Assembly (NCBI GenBank): GCA_016708105.1
Contig: JADJGJ010000004.1
Span: forward strand, 124,001 to 188,000
Length of the DNA stretch: 64,000 nucleotides
Origin: Crocinitomicaceae bacterium
Lineage (GTDB): Bacteria > Bacteroidota > Bacteroidia > Flavobacteriales_D > Crocinitomicaceae
Direction of reading: 5' to 3'
Part shown: positions 9,239 through 18,975 of the stretch, one piece after another
How positions within the stretch are numbered: position 1 is the first letter of the stretch
Layout: the number at the start of each line of letters is the position of its first letter
Position numbers and translations under genes: made by a program
The notes under the pieces: generated by a model
Told to the model about the DNA's origin: nothing
The model's database searches: none
The model's input: only the letters and a program-made list of their open reading frames with translations

Positions 9239-10087
9239 TTATGCAATAGACATATTGTCAATTAACCTCACTTCACCGCAGAAAGCAGCAATGCAGCAAG
9301 TGCAATTTGACTCTATTATTTCAGGAGTTTGCAGAGAATTGTTTTCAACTATTTCCAGATATTCAAGTTTGAGTTTTCCGCTGTTGAAAAAAGAAATTAA
9401 TTTGTCTCTCAGCTTTTCAGTATGCCTTTCAGTTTTTACCAACTCATGCGCAAGCGATAGAGTTTGAAAAATGATCAAGGCATCTCGTCGTTGTTCATCT
9501 GTTAAAAGCATATTGCGCGAACTAAGTGCTAATCCTTCAGGTGAGCGTTCAGTGAGAACCTCCTCTATTTGCACGGCAATGTTTTTAACTTTTATCAAAT
9601 GTTTTATAATAGCTACTTGTTGAAAATCTTTACAACCAAAAAAAGCAAAATCAGGTTTTACCAAATCAAAAAAACGGTGCACAACTCTTGCTACTCCTTT
9701 AAAATGACCCGGTCTGAATTTTCCTTCCATTACGGTGTCCAAACCAAAAAAATCAATTTCATAATTCTCACCGGTGCCCTTTGGATACACATCATCAACC
9801 GTTGGAAAATAAACGATGTCACATTGGGCCTGTTCAAGCAGAAGCAAGTCGGCCTCCAGTGTACGCGGGTAACGAGCCAGATCAGTTGCGTTATTAAACT
9901 GTGTAGGGTTTACAAAAATAGAACATACCACCAAATCAGTTTTTTTTCGGGCTTCTTGTATTAATTTTATATGGCCTTGATGTAAAGCTCCCATGGTGGG
10001 CACAAAGCCAATTAAACCCTTTGGGTTAGCGCCCTTAAACGTGGTAAGCGCCAGTTGAAGCGCTGAAGAATGATCAATTTTTTGCAC
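9239..10087 (-). CDS. panC: Pantothenate synthetase
   Basis: The enzyme joins pantoate and beta-alanine using ATP, the last step of vitamin B5 synthesis. The 282 residues carry VPTMGALHQGHIKLI (HxGH-type nucleotide-binding motif), FVNPTQF, GCKDFQQ and LALSSRN in the expected order. The length matches the family. It is divergent from the GT5-like gene, with about 107 bp between them, and the kinase gene begins 86 bp beyond its stop. Neither panB nor panD is in the window. Confidence 0.97.
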   Translation of the reverse strand: MQKIDHSSALQLALTTFKGANPKGLIGFVPTMGALHQGHIKLIQEARKKTDLVVCSIFVNPTQFNNATDLARYPRTLEADLLLLEQAQCDIVYFPTVDDVYPKGTGENYEIDFFGLDTVMEGKFRPGHFKGVARVVHRFFDLVKPDFAFFGCKDFQQVAIIKHLIKVKNIAVQIEEVLTERSPEGLALSSRNMLLTDEQRRDALIIFQTLSLAHELVKTERHTEKLRDKLISFFNSGKLKLEYLEIVENNSLQTPEIIESNCTCCIAAFCGEVRLIDNMSIA

Positions 10088-10137
10088 GTTTTTGAAGCGA
10101 TTTTTTTAGGGACAAACCGGCAAATCTATGTTTTTCA

Positions 10138-10169
10138 CTTGAAAGTGAGCATTATTTTTCGTAAATTTG
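10138..10169 (+). promoter_or_regulatory. Candidate Bacteroidota promoter for the GT5/DUF4270/glmS unit
   Basis: TAAATTTG (10162-10169) fits the Bacteroidota -7 consensus TAnnTTTG, with TTG at 10139-10141 as the -33 element 20 bases upstream. The ATG follows 25 bases after the -7 box. Confidence 0.5.
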
Positions 10170-10194
10170 CTAACTATTCATTGTTTATCCTTCT

Positions 10195-11013
10195 ATGGAA
10201 AAGAAAAGAGTACTATTTATCTCTCAGGAAATCTCCCCTTTTTTAACTGGTTCTGAAATCTCAAGTATAACACGAAAACTTCCGCAAGGTATACAGGAAG
10301 CCGGCAAAGAAATCCGCGCTTTTATGCCTCGTTATGGATGTATCAATGAGCGCAGACATCAATTACATGAGGTGATTCGTTTATCAGGTATGAACCTCAT
10401 CATCAATGACGTGGATCACCCTTTGATAATTAAAGTGGCCTCAGTGCCTCAAGCTAAAATTCAGGTTTACTTCATTGATAATGATGATTTCTTTCGTCGC
10501 AAAACAACCGTGTGTGATGAAAAAGGAAATTTTCATGCAGACAACGACGAGCGCGCCATGTTTTTTGGACGCGGAGTTTTAGAAACAGTAAAAAAATTAG
10601 GCTGGAAACCGGATATCATTCACTGTCACGGCTGGATGACGGCACTCACCCCCTTGTATATCAAAAAGATTTACAACAACGACCCGCATTTTGCAGATAC
10701 CAAGGTGGTATACTCAATATACAACGATGGCTTTAACAAAAATTGGGACACCAAGTTTTATGAAAAGCTTAAATTTGACGGCTTTGACGATGCCACCATT
10801 GCGCCTTTGAAAAAAACTGATTTCAATGTGCTCAATGAAGCGGCAATTAAAGTTTCTGATGGTGTTGTTCAGGGTAGCGCTGAAATTAGTCCGGAAATGA
10901 CTAAACTCATTCGCAAGGCCGGAGTTCCTTTCCTTGAATACTATTCTGAAGAATCTTTCGTTAAGCCAATGGATGAGTTTTACGACCAGATTATAGAAGA
11001 ACTAGTAGTTTAA
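10195..11013 (+). CDS. Short glycogen/starch-synthase-like (GT5 N-lobe) protein
   Basis: The 272 residues resemble only the N-terminal Rossmann lobe of GT5 glycogen synthases: KRVLFISQEISPFLTGSE at the start, FMPRYG, a YFIDNDDFF segment and PDIIHCHGWMTALTPLYIKK. The canonical starter motif KxGGL is not present (TGSEIS stands there), and the second, nucleotide-sugar-binding lobe is absent. A full synthase has about 470 residues. Catalytic glycogen synthesis is therefore doubtful; a binding or envelope role is possible. It is followed after 5 bp by the DUF4270-like gene and then glmS. I know this pairing as recurrent in Bacteroidota. Confidence 0.82.
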   Translation: MEKKRVLFISQEISPFLTGSEISSITRKLPQGIQEAGKEIRAFMPRYGCINERRHQLHEVIRLSGMNLIINDVDHPLIIKVASVPQAKIQVYFIDNDDFFRRKTTVCDEKGNFHADNDERAMFFGRGVLETVKKLGWKPDIIHCHGWMTALTPLYIKKIYNNDPHFADTKVVYSIYNDGFNKNWDTKFYEKLKFDGFDDATIAPLKKTDFNVLNEAAIKVSDGVVQGSAEISPEMTKLIRKAGVPFLEYYSEESFVKPMDEFYDQIIEELVV

Positions 11014-11018
11014 AATTG

Positions 11019-12380
11019 ATGACTGAAAAAATTGAAATAAATCACCGGCGGAAGGTTACTCAACTTTCCGCTGTTTTTTTTGTAGCTATACTTGCCCTTG
11101 TTTCTTGTAAAAAAGATCCCACTAATTTAGGTGACAGCCTGCAAGAAGCTTCTTTAGGAGAGGTGTTTACTGATACCCTATCTATTATTACCTATTCTGA
11201 AATCACAGATAGTTTAGAGACCGATGAAACCTCTGTCAATTTATTGGGCTCATACATTGATCCGGTTTTTGGTCAAGTTGACTGCGGTATTGTTACTCAA
11301 ATGAGACTTAGTTCTGCTTCCCCAGCGTTTGGTGATATAGGAACTTTAGTAATGGATTCAGTGGTGCTTTCATTGCGTTACACTAGCATTAAGTACTACG
11401 GTAATCTTGATCCCGTTAAGGTAGAGGTATACGAAATTGGCGATGCCCTTTCACGTGATGAAGATTATTACAATTTCACCAGCCCCACTATTGTTGGTAG
11501 CAATTTGGTAGAATCCGGTTATGAAATTGTCACCCCTGACGTGGTGGCAGATAAAATTGTTGGTAATGATACCTTGCCCGCTCATTTTCGTGTGAGGTTA
11601 GATCCGTCATTTGGCATGGACATGGTGAACGCCAATGCCTCAGGCAATATGGCAACACAAGATGCGTTTCTAAATTTTTTCAAAGGTCTTTATATTAAAG
11701 TTGACGGCAGCGCTTTATCTACCGGACAAGGAACCGTTTTGTACTTTGTTCTTGAAAATTCTCTTTCAAACGTTACTATGTATTTTCATGACAGCGGAGA
11801 TAACATTGCTAAAGAATTCACCTTCGAATTTAATAGTGAAGGAGCACGATACAATGATATAAAATTTGATCGCAGCGGAACCATTGTTGAAGAAGTTTTG
11901 GCAGATTCAACCAAGGGGGCTGAACAATTTTTCTTGCAAGGGAGTTCTATGCGCGCTATTGTATATATTCCATACCTAATGAACCTGAACAAAGATTCAC
12001 TCGGAAACTCAGATCCAAAAATTATCAATAAAGCTGAGCTTGTTTTGCCAATACAAGATTTTACAACTGATCCGTTTGATCCATCAACCCAATTATTCAT
12101 TGCAAAAATGATTGATGGTTCAACTTCAACTACTACGCTTGATTATCCGGCTACACAAAGTGGCTTACAAACAGTTTCGTATGATGAAGACACTAAATCA
12201 TTCCGATTTTTAATCACACGAGAAATACAAGCCATGCTTAATGGAGAAAGAGACTATACAGGTTTTAGAATTTATAGCCCCAGTTATTTTGGCTCAACTA
12301 TTGAGCGTATTGTTTTCAACGGGTCAGGCACAAGCTTGAAAGACAAACCAAGAATTGAAATAACATACACTACTTACTAG
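11019..12380 (+). CDS. DUF4270-like lipoprotein
   Basis: A 453-residue lipoprotein. The N-terminal hydrophobic segment ends in LALVSCKKDPTNLGDSL, where the Cys would be lipidated. The rest is beta-rich and typical of the uncharacterised Bacteroidota family DUF4270 (FTDTLSIITYSEITDSLETD, later GFRIYSPSYFGSTIER). I prefer the ATG at 11019 to the TTG one codon earlier. It lies 5 bp after the GT5-like gene and 12 bp before glmS, so the three are probably one transcript. Function unknown; location probably outer membrane. Confidence 0.85.
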   Translation: MTEKIEINHRRKVTQLSAVFFVAILALVSCKKDPTNLGDSLQEASLGEVFTDTLSIITYSEITDSLETDETSVNLLGSYIDPVFGQVDCGIVTQMRLSSASPAFGDIGTLVMDSVVLSLRYTSIKYYGNLDPVKVEVYEIGDALSRDEDYYNFTSPTIVGSNLVESGYEIVTPDVVADKIVGNDTLPAHFRVRLDPSFGMDMVNANASGNMATQDAFLNFFKGLYIKVDGSALSTGQGTVLYFVLENSLSNVTMYFHDSGDNIAKEFTFEFNSEGARYNDIKFDRSGTIVEEVLADSTKGAEQFFLQGSSMRAIVYIPYLMNLNKDSLGNSDPKIINKAELVLPIQDFTTDPFDPSTQLFIAKMIDGSTSTTTLDYPATQSGLQTVSYDEDTKSFRFLITREIQAMLNGERDYTGFRIYSPSYFGSTIERIVFNGSGTSLKDKPRIEITYTTY

Positions 12381-12392
12381 ATCAGATTTTAT

Positions 12393-14237
12393 ATGTGTGG
12401 AATAGTTGGATACATCGGAAATAAAAAAGCATATCCTGTTTTAATAAAAGGACTAAGCCGACTTGAATATCGTGGATATGACAGTGCAGGCGTTGCCATG
12501 CTTGAGGATGGAAAAAATCTCAACGTATATAAACGCCAGGGAAAAGTGCAAGATCTTGTTGCATTTTGTGAAGGAAAATCAACCAACGGTAATATTGGCA
12601 TTGGTCACACGCGCTGGGCTACACATGGATTGCCTAATGATGTGAATGCACATCCGCATTACGCCGGAGATGGAAGCATGGTATTAGTTCACAACGGAAT
12701 CATTGAAAATTATGATGTTCTCAAAAAAGAGTTGATCAAACGCGGACATGTTTTCAAATCAGAAACTGATACTGAAGTTCTGGTACATTTAATTGAAGAA
12801 ATTCGCAACAAATATAAAGTTGATTTGACTGAAGCATTGCGCATGGCCCTGAATGAAGTGCACGGTGCATACGCCATTGTAATTCTTTCTAAAGAAGAGC
12901 CCAATAAACTCATAGCCGCTAAAAAAAGTAGTCCGCTTGTTGTTGGTTTAGGTGAAGATGAATACTATTTGGCGTCAGATGCAACACCCATAATTGAGTA
13001 CACTAAAAACGTGGTGTACTTAGAAGATGAACAAATAGCCATCGTTGACCGCAAAGATGGTTTGCGCATTATCAGTATTCACAATAAAGAAATTTCACCT
13101 GAAATAACCGAGTTGCAAATGCAGCTTGAAGAACTGGAACGTGGAGGATTTGATCATTTCATGCTAAAAGAAATTTATGAACAGCCACGCGCTATTCATG
13201 ACAGTTTCAGAGGACGCCTAACCGCAAAAGAAGGATGGATTACCCTGGGTGGAATGAAAGAGTATGAAGATAAAATTGCTGACGCAAATCGCATTCTGAT
13301 TATTGCTTGTGGCACATCATGGCATGCCGGTTTGGTGGGTGAATATTATATTGAAGATCTTGCGCGCATACCTGTTGAGGTAGAATATGCCAGTGAATTT
13401 AGATATCGCAATCCAATCATACGAAAAGACGATGTAGTGATTGCCATTTCACAATCAGGTGAAACAGCCGATACACTTGCCGCATTAAAAATGGCAAAAG
13501 ATTTAGGCGCAACCATTTTGGGTATTGTAAATGTTGTTGGCTCATCTATTTCAAGAATCACCCACGGCGGCTCATATACCCACGCCGGACCGGAGATTGG
13601 AGTAGCATCAACAAAAGCTTTTACCACACAAGTGACATTGCTTGCCATGCTTGCCATGATGTTAGGTAAAAAACGTGGAACTATTTCTCCTACCCGTTTT
13701 CAATCATTGTTAGATGAAATGGAAGCGCTTCCAAAAAAAATTGAAAAACTGCTTGAACGCAATGAGCATATTAAAACAATTGCAACACAATACAAAGACG
13801 CACACAACGCACTGTATTTAGGGCGCGGAAGCTCATTCCCTATTGCACTTGAAGGGGCGCTTAAGCTAAAAGAAATTTCATACATACACGCTGAAGGATA
13901 TCCAGCCGCAGAAATGAAACACGGACCTATTGCACTCATTGATGAAAATATGCCGGTGTTTGTTATTGCAACCAAAGGACCTAATTATGAAAAAGTAGTT
14001 TCAAATATTCAGGAAGTAAAAGCCCGCAAAGGAAGAATCATTGCTATTGTTACCGAAGGAGACAGTGTAGTAAAAAATCTTGCTGAAGACATTATTGAAA
14101 TACCTGATGCTGACGAAATTTTGGTTCCTATATTAGCCACCATTCCATTTCAATTAATCTCATATCACATTGCCGTATTGCGAGGCTGCAATGTAGATCA
14201 ACCAAGAAATTTAGCCAAATCAGTTACGGTAGAGTAA
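12393..14237 (+). CDS. glmS: Glutamine-fructose-6-phosphate aminotransferase (isomerizing)
   Basis: GlmS makes glucosamine-6-phosphate from fructose-6-phosphate and glutamine, the entry to peptidoglycan and LPS amino sugars. MCGIVGYIG gives the N-terminal Cys nucleophile (Cys2 before Met removal) of the class II glutaminase domain (about residues 2-220), with GHTRWATHG and HNGIIENY. Two SIS isomerase domains follow (ISQSGETADT; GRGSSFPIALEGALKLKE), and the protein ends in the conserved DQPRNLAKSVTVE. The length of 614 is normal. No glmS ribozyme is visible in the 12-bp upstream gap, as expected outside Firmicutes. Confidence 0.98.
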   Translation: MCGIVGYIGNKKAYPVLIKGLSRLEYRGYDSAGVAMLEDGKNLNVYKRQGKVQDLVAFCEGKSTNGNIGIGHTRWATHGLPNDVNAHPHYAGDGSMVLVHNGIIENYDVLKKELIKRGHVFKSETDTEVLVHLIEEIRNKYKVDLTEALRMALNEVHGAYAIVILSKEEPNKLIAAKKSSPLVVGLGEDEYYLASDATPIIEYTKNVVYLEDEQIAIVDRKDGLRIISIHNKEISPEITELQMQLEELERGGFDHFMLKEIYEQPRAIHDSFRGRLTAKEGWITLGGMKEYEDKIADANRILIIACGTSWHAGLVGEYYIEDLARIPVEVEYASEFRYRNPIIRKDDVVIAISQSGETADTLAALKMAKDLGATILGIVNVVGSSISRITHGGSYTHAGPEIGVASTKAFTTQVTLLAMLAMMLGKKRGTISPTRFQSLLDEMEALPKKIEKLLERNEHIKTIATQYKDAHNALYLGRGSSFPIALEGALKLKEISYIHAEGYPAAEMKHGPIALIDENMPVFVIATKGPNYEKVVSNIQEVKARKGRIIAIVTEGDSVVKNLAEDIIEIPDADEILVPILATIPFQLISYHIAVLRGCNVDQPRNLAKSVTVE

Positions 14238-14316
14238 TTTGTTAAACAGCGCTATTTTTCTTCAGATCACTACTTAACTCACCAAATTTTGTAACTTGTG
14301 TCAAATCAATTGATGC

Positions 14317-16047
14317 ATGTTTGTTCGCACAATTCTCGTTTACTTATTGATTTGCTTCGCTGAATGCTCGGCGCAAGAATTATATTTTGATTGGGCATTT
14401 GGGCTGAATGGATACGATGATCAACAGGTAAATGACCTGTGCGTTTTGCCTGATGGAAGTATTATTGTTGCGGGCGGATTTTATGGATCTATGGATGCAG
14501 ACCCAGCCGATGGAACCACGATGATTGATGCCAACGGAATCATGGATGGTTATGTAGCTCGCTATAGTTATGAAGGCAACCTGTTGTGGGTAAAACAAAT
14601 CAGAGGATTCACAAGTGGTTTTGTTCCTTACAACTGGATTGGTGGGGCGGCTTATGATGATTCATGGAATATTTATTTGACGGGATCATTTTTGAGCTCA
14701 GCTGATTTTAACCCGGGATCATTAAATTACACCATTACCCCTGAAGGAGAACAGGACGCATTTATTTTGAAATTAGATTCTGCCGGAAATTTTGTTTGGG
14801 TTAAAACCTATGGAGGACCAGGCATGACACGCGTAATTGGTTCAGCAATTCATGTGTCAGAATCTCATCTTTTGGTAACCGGTAATTTCATTGGAACAAG
14901 CGATTTAAATCCGGGAAGCGGAAGCAATTATACTTCTGTCGGATACAGCCCGTACGTATCAAAATTTAATTTAAACGGAGAATATCTCTGGACAAAAGTA
15001 TTGCCTGAAACTGGCGCCGGAATTGAAAACACTTCATATGATATACTTGAGTTAGAAAATGGTGACATTGTGTTAGGCGGTAGCTTGGAAACGGGCATAG
15101 ATTATGATCCGGGCAGCGGCGATTACACACTCTATTGCGCGGGCCTTTACCCTGATATGTGGGTGGCAAAACTTGATGCGAATGGAAATTTTATCTGGGC
15201 AAAAAGATTTGGTGGCGCCCAACTAGATTCCTTTCATAGTTTTTGTAGTGATGAATCAAACAATATTTATGTAGCAGGAGGATTTCGCGGAACGGGAGAC
15301 TATGATCCCTCTTCTAATGAATATCTCATTACACCTGTTGACTGGGTGGATATTGTTTATTTCAAATTAAGTGATGCCGGCGAACTTGTTTGGATCAATA
15401 CAATTGGTGGGCTTGATACTGATTTGGCGTATGACATTATTTGTGTTGATGATTCTGTTTTATTTCTGTCAGGAACATTTGCTAATGAGGCAGACTTTGA
15501 TCCTGGGGTTGGAATAACAAATCTGAATGCTGAAGACGGAAATGGTTTTCTCCAAAAAACTTCAACAAACGGAACAGTGCATTGGACAATCAATCAGCCT
15601 TGCGGACATTTATTTTCACAAAACTCTATCCTTTACACATCAGGAAGTTTCTATGATACCATTTCATTTTTTAATTTATCCTCGGTTAATCATCAAATTA
15701 CTTCATACTACACGTCAGACATTTTTTTAAGCAAATACAAGTTGGACTCAACAATACATGAAGGCCCTCCTCCACCACCAAGCATGGATAGCGTCTATTT
15801 TACGAATTTCAACGTATATCCAAACCCGGTTGCTACTGATCTTTATATTGAAATACCTTCAGAGATTGCGGGCGGCATAATCAGAATTTACAATGATGCC
15901 GGAGAAATAATTTCGGAAATTGAATTTCTAGAAAATCATTTTGTAACTATTCCGGTGACTCAGTTTTCAGCCGGTGTTTTATTTATTGAAATAGAAACTG
16001 ATGTTCAGATTTTTCGGCAGAAAGTTGTGATAATTGCTTCAGAATGA
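14317..16047 (+). CDS. Secreted SBBP-like repeat protein with T9SS type A sorting domain
   Basis: 576 residues. A signal peptide (MFVRTILVYLLICFAECSAQ) is followed by six to seven blade-like repeats of the kind DxAGNFVWVKTYGG...YVTGSFxGTADFNPGSG, as in SBBP/beta-propeller proteins that bacteria of this phylum secrete. A linker with PPPPPS precedes the C-terminal 80 residues (FNVYPNPVATDLYIEIP), which match the T9SS type A sorting domain. It is therefore predicted to be exported and anchored on the cell surface. The function is unknown. It lies 79 bp after glmS, with no obvious terminator between. Confidence 0.9.
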   Translation: MFVRTILVYLLICFAECSAQELYFDWAFGLNGYDDQQVNDLCVLPDGSIIVAGGFYGSMDADPADGTTMIDANGIMDGYVARYSYEGNLLWVKQIRGFTSGFVPYNWIGGAAYDDSWNIYLTGSFLSSADFNPGSLNYTITPEGEQDAFILKLDSAGNFVWVKTYGGPGMTRVIGSAIHVSESHLLVTGNFIGTSDLNPGSGSNYTSVGYSPYVSKFNLNGEYLWTKVLPETGAGIENTSYDILELENGDIVLGGSLETGIDYDPGSGDYTLYCAGLYPDMWVAKLDANGNFIWAKRFGGAQLDSFHSFCSDESNNIYVAGGFRGTGDYDPSSNEYLITPVDWVDIVYFKLSDAGELVWINTIGGLDTDLAYDIICVDDSVLFLSGTFANEADFDPGVGITNLNAEDGNGFLQKTSTNGTVHWTINQPCGHLFSQNSILYTSGSFYDTISFFNLSSVNHQITSYYTSDIFLSKYKLDSTIHEGPPPPPSMDSVYFTNFNVYPNPVATDLYIEIPSEIAGGIIRIYNDAGEIISEIEFLENHFVTIPVTQFSAGVLFIEIETDVQIFRQKVVIIASE

Positions 16048-16117
16048 CAAGGTAACTAACTGCAGTTAAAATTCTTTATCTTAAAAAACCTATGCCAATA
16101 TTTCGCTGTAACAGCAT

Positions 16118-16330
16118 CTATTGATCATCTTTTTCACTCATAAAAAAGGTACTTACAATTGCCCAAATAATGGTAACGGCAATAAAAACCAAACCCGTTG
16201 TAATAACAATTGTCATTAAAACAAATTCATATTCACCTCCCCATAATCCCCTGACTAAATGATACGCACTTGAAATAATCAGCGAAAAAATAATCCGATA
16301 TTTAAGTTGATTCAAAAGTTTGATTTTCAT
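16118..16330 (-). CDS. Small two-span membrane protein
   Basis: 70 residues with two hydrophobic segments (about 12-28 and 37-62), a basic N-terminus (MKIKLLNQLKYR) and an acidic tail (MSEKDDQ), suggesting a hairpin inner-membrane protein with both ends in the cytoplasm. No family is recognised. It follows the SpoIIE phosphatase gene by 39 bp on the same strand and may be co-transcribed with it. Confidence 0.6.
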   Translation of the reverse strand: MKIKLLNQLKYRIIFSLIISSAYHLVRGLWGGEYEFVLMTIVITTGLVFIAVTIIWAIVSTFFMSEKDDQ

Positions 16331-16369
16331 GTTTGTTTTTACTTGTTTAACCTCTGTCTACAAGAATTT

Positions 16370-18439
16370 TTATACCCTGATTCCTATAACGCAGACATCG
16401 TCTACCTGTTCTAAATTGCCTCTCCAATTGTCAAATGTTTTGGCAAGAATCGCTTTCTGTTCTTCCATTGATTTCTCAGCAATGGTGAGCAACAATTCTT
16501 TAAATGAGGCGTATTTAAATTTCTTTCCTACCTCACCACCAAACTGGTCGGCATACCCATCAGTAAAAATGTAAATGAGATCACCCTTTTCCAATTTTTC
16601 TGAATGCCTTGTGAACGGAACGTTTTGTTTGTCGTGTCTACCTACAGGCATTTTATCAGGCTTGAACTCTATAATTTCACCCCTTCTAATAATCCAAAGA
16701 GGGTTGTTTGCCATAGAAAATTCAACCGCTGTTTTATCTTGGTTGAGAATTAAAAGCACAGCGTCCATTCCGTCTTTTCCGCCTTCGGGGCTGCCGTCGT
16801 TGGCAAGTGTTTGGATTATTTTCGCGCGGGTAAAATTTAGTATTTCATCTGATGCAGTCAATTTTTCAGCAATTGCCTTTTCTAAAGATGCAATGTTGAG
16901 CATACTCATGATAGCACCCGGTACCCCATGACCAGTGCTATCTGCAGCAACAAGACAAAATCTTTGATCAATCAATTTTGTTGTCCAATAAAAATCTCCA
17001 CTTACTTTTTCTTTTGGGTTGAAATAGATAAAATAGTCTCCTTCTCCTTGCCCTCTGTGGGTGAGAGGAACGAGCAAATGTTCATCAAGTATTGTTTTGC
17101 TGGCCATTAAAGAACGTTGAATGCGTTCAGCGTAATTGATGCTGTCGGTAATTTCTTTATGCGCTTCTTCTACTTGGTTTTTTTGTTGGCGAATTATTTC
17201 ATTTTGTATTTGTGTTTCTTCTCTTTTTCTTTCAATTATTTTTTTCTGTCTGCTAATCACTCTAATTCGATTAGCCATAACCAGTGCAAAAATTACCACC
17301 AATGAAAGCACGCCAATTGCAAATATCAATATGATTCTATTTGTTGCAAGATCAGCATCACGTTTTTCAATTTTTGCTTGTTGAATTTCTGCTTCTTTTG
17401 CAAATACAACACTGTCTGCGGCGGCTTTTTTTGCATATTCAAATTTGGCTGAGCTCTCAATCGTTGCGCGAGAAACACTGAGGTTGTTCATGGTGTCTCT
17501 CATCTGAATTTGCAATTTGAACATTTCCAACGCTTCTCCATTTTTATTCTGCTTTTCATAGCATTGATAAAGCAACTCTGCATTGTTTGCTATGTCCTCA
17601 GGATAACCAATCATTCTGGCGTACTTCAGACCTGTTTCACCATATTTAACAGCGGTAGAAAAATCTCCTTTTCGTAAATATATTTTTCCTATTCGGTGAT
17701 GCGCATCAGCAAGCCCTTTGAGATCACCAACTGTTTCTTCAATTTCAATTGCAGCTTGAAAATATTCCAGCGCTTTATCGTCTTGTTGCCTGTCATATTC
17801 AACAAGACCTAAATAAACAAATGAATATGCCGTGCCAACCAGATCATTCATTTTCTGATTAAACACGAGACAGCTGTCATAATATTTAATGGCTTTTGCA
17901 GTATCACCCAAGGAATAATAAACTGAACCACAATTGGCATATCCACTTCCCAATCCGTGTCCGGTTTCGGTTAGTCTGAATTGTTCGTTAGACTTTAGAT
18001 AGTAGTCAATTGCCTTTTCAAAATCTTTTTGATGAAAATACAGCGTTCCAATATTATTATAATATGCGCCAATGTTTTGATGATTTTGATTGGTAAGTTC
18101 AATCATTAATCCTTTATCATAGTATTGCAAGGCAATTTCTATTTCACCTAAATTCTCATGTAAATAACCTAACCAACCATAACTTTCAGATGCCCTGTCT
18201 TTAAGGCCTGCCTTAATAGATATCTGTAATGCTTCCTCGCAATAGCCTATAGCCTCTCGCGGATTACCATAATATGTAAAGCCTGCTAAATCATGCAGTA
18301 TGTCAACCTTGATGCTATCAACAGTTGTTTTTTTTAATACATCTTTCAATGAATCAACGGGCGTTTGCGCATAGGAGTGCGTAGCACAACAAACAATGAA
18401 TAGACTTATTTGAATGATGAACAATTGTACGTTTTTCAT
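16370..18439 (-). CDS. TPR-SpoIIE/PP2C serine phosphatase (RsbU-like)
   Basis: 689 residues: signal peptide (ending THSYAQ), a periplasmic TPR array (about 50-330), one membrane span (IILIFAIGVLSLVVIFALVM, near 370), a charged coiled coil, then a cytoplasmic SpoIIE/PP2C phosphatase. The metal-binding acidic motifs are present: KVSGDFYW, AADSTGHGVPG, GMDAVLLI and FTDGYADQFGG. Such proteins dephosphorylate anti-sigma-factor antagonists or similar partners in response to envelope signals. No partner-switching genes lie nearby. The architecture parallels the TPR histidine kinase at 7333-9153 and is common in this phylum. Confidence 0.93.
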   Translation of the reverse strand: MKNVQLFIIQISLFIVCCATHSYAQTPVDSLKDVLKKTTVDSIKVDILHDLAGFTYYGNPREAIGYCEEALQISIKAGLKDRASESYGWLGYLHENLGEIEIALQYYDKGLMIELTNQNHQNIGAYYNNIGTLYFHQKDFEKAIDYYLKSNEQFRLTETGHGLGSGYANCGSVYYSLGDTAKAIKYYDSCLVFNQKMNDLVGTAYSFVYLGLVEYDRQQDDKALEYFQAAIEIEETVGDLKGLADAHHRIGKIYLRKGDFSTAVKYGETGLKYARMIGYPEDIANNAELLYQCYEKQNKNGEALEMFKLQIQMRDTMNNLSVSRATIESSAKFEYAKKAAADSVVFAKEAEIQQAKIEKRDADLATNRIILIFAIGVLSLVVIFALVMANRIRVISRQKKIIERKREETQIQNEIIRQQKNQVEEAHKEITDSINYAERIQRSLMASKTILDEHLLVPLTHRGQGEGDYFIYFNPKEKVSGDFYWTTKLIDQRFCLVAADSTGHGVPGAIMSMLNIASLEKAIAEKLTASDEILNFTRAKIIQTLANDGSPEGGKDGMDAVLLILNQDKTAVEFSMANNPLWIIRRGEIIEFKPDKMPVGRHDKQNVPFTRHSEKLEKGDLIYIFTDGYADQFGGEVGKKFKYASFKELLLTIAEKSMEEQKAILAKTFDNWRGNLEQVDDVCVIGIRV

Positions 18440-18975
18440 GTGCGATTGCCTTGCGTATAGAGTGAAAACTATTCTGAAATATATGCATTAATCCGCATAC
18501 TAGCTCGTTTAAATTTAACAATCAGCAAATCACTTTGTGTCTGCGCTATTTCACCGTGGATTTTTACTGCGCCGTTCAGCGCCGCATGCTCAATTTGCAC
18601 TATTCATAAATTTCAAGTGGAGATTTGTGATCAGCAATCTTTTTTACTTCAACTCAAATTTTGATGTGTCAATCTTTAAGAAAATGCACACTAAACAATT
18701 GATTTTTTATCTCACGTTACAGCACTTTTTCATCTATTATACCTAAACCGATATATATGCGTGCATAATATTTCATTTCATAGATGAATGCTCAATTCTC
18801 ATCGTTAAAGCTTGTCAAATAAAGGGTTGAAACAGATAACATGATTTGCCTCATGTTTTATTATTCCGTAACTTCTCTCTGAACCAATGCTCATACTATT
18901 GACCGAATGCTACCCTACTTAATGACGTAAAATTTACACCAACACCGGTTAGTATGAGCCCCAAAACCAACGCCT
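18440..18975. other. Long divergent intergenic region upstream of the type B SprB gene
   Basis: 536 bases between the divergent phosphatase and SprB genes. The shared palindromic box at 18745-18773 is the only element I can support. A 69-codon frame at 18537-18746 has no protein-like features. The length is consistent with a complex regulatory region for the downstream surface gene. Confidence 0.55.
18745..18773 (+). promoter_or_regulatory. Shared palindromic box, copy 1 (upstream of SprB type B gene)
   Basis: The 29-bp stretch from AAACCG to the end of the 19-bp core TATATGCGTGCATAATATT recurs, with differences only in three spacer bases and the last base, at 24889-24917. The core contains a perfect dyad TATGC-GT-GCATA. 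It ends 202 bases before the ATG at 18976. The operator role is inferred from its recurrence before two SprB-repeat genes. Confidence 0.55.

Noticed and set aside
12381..12392. glmS ribozyme
   Set aside because: The gap to the upstream gene is only 12 bases.
18537..18746. 69-codon plus-strand frame
   Set aside because: Non-protein-like composition in a regulatory region.
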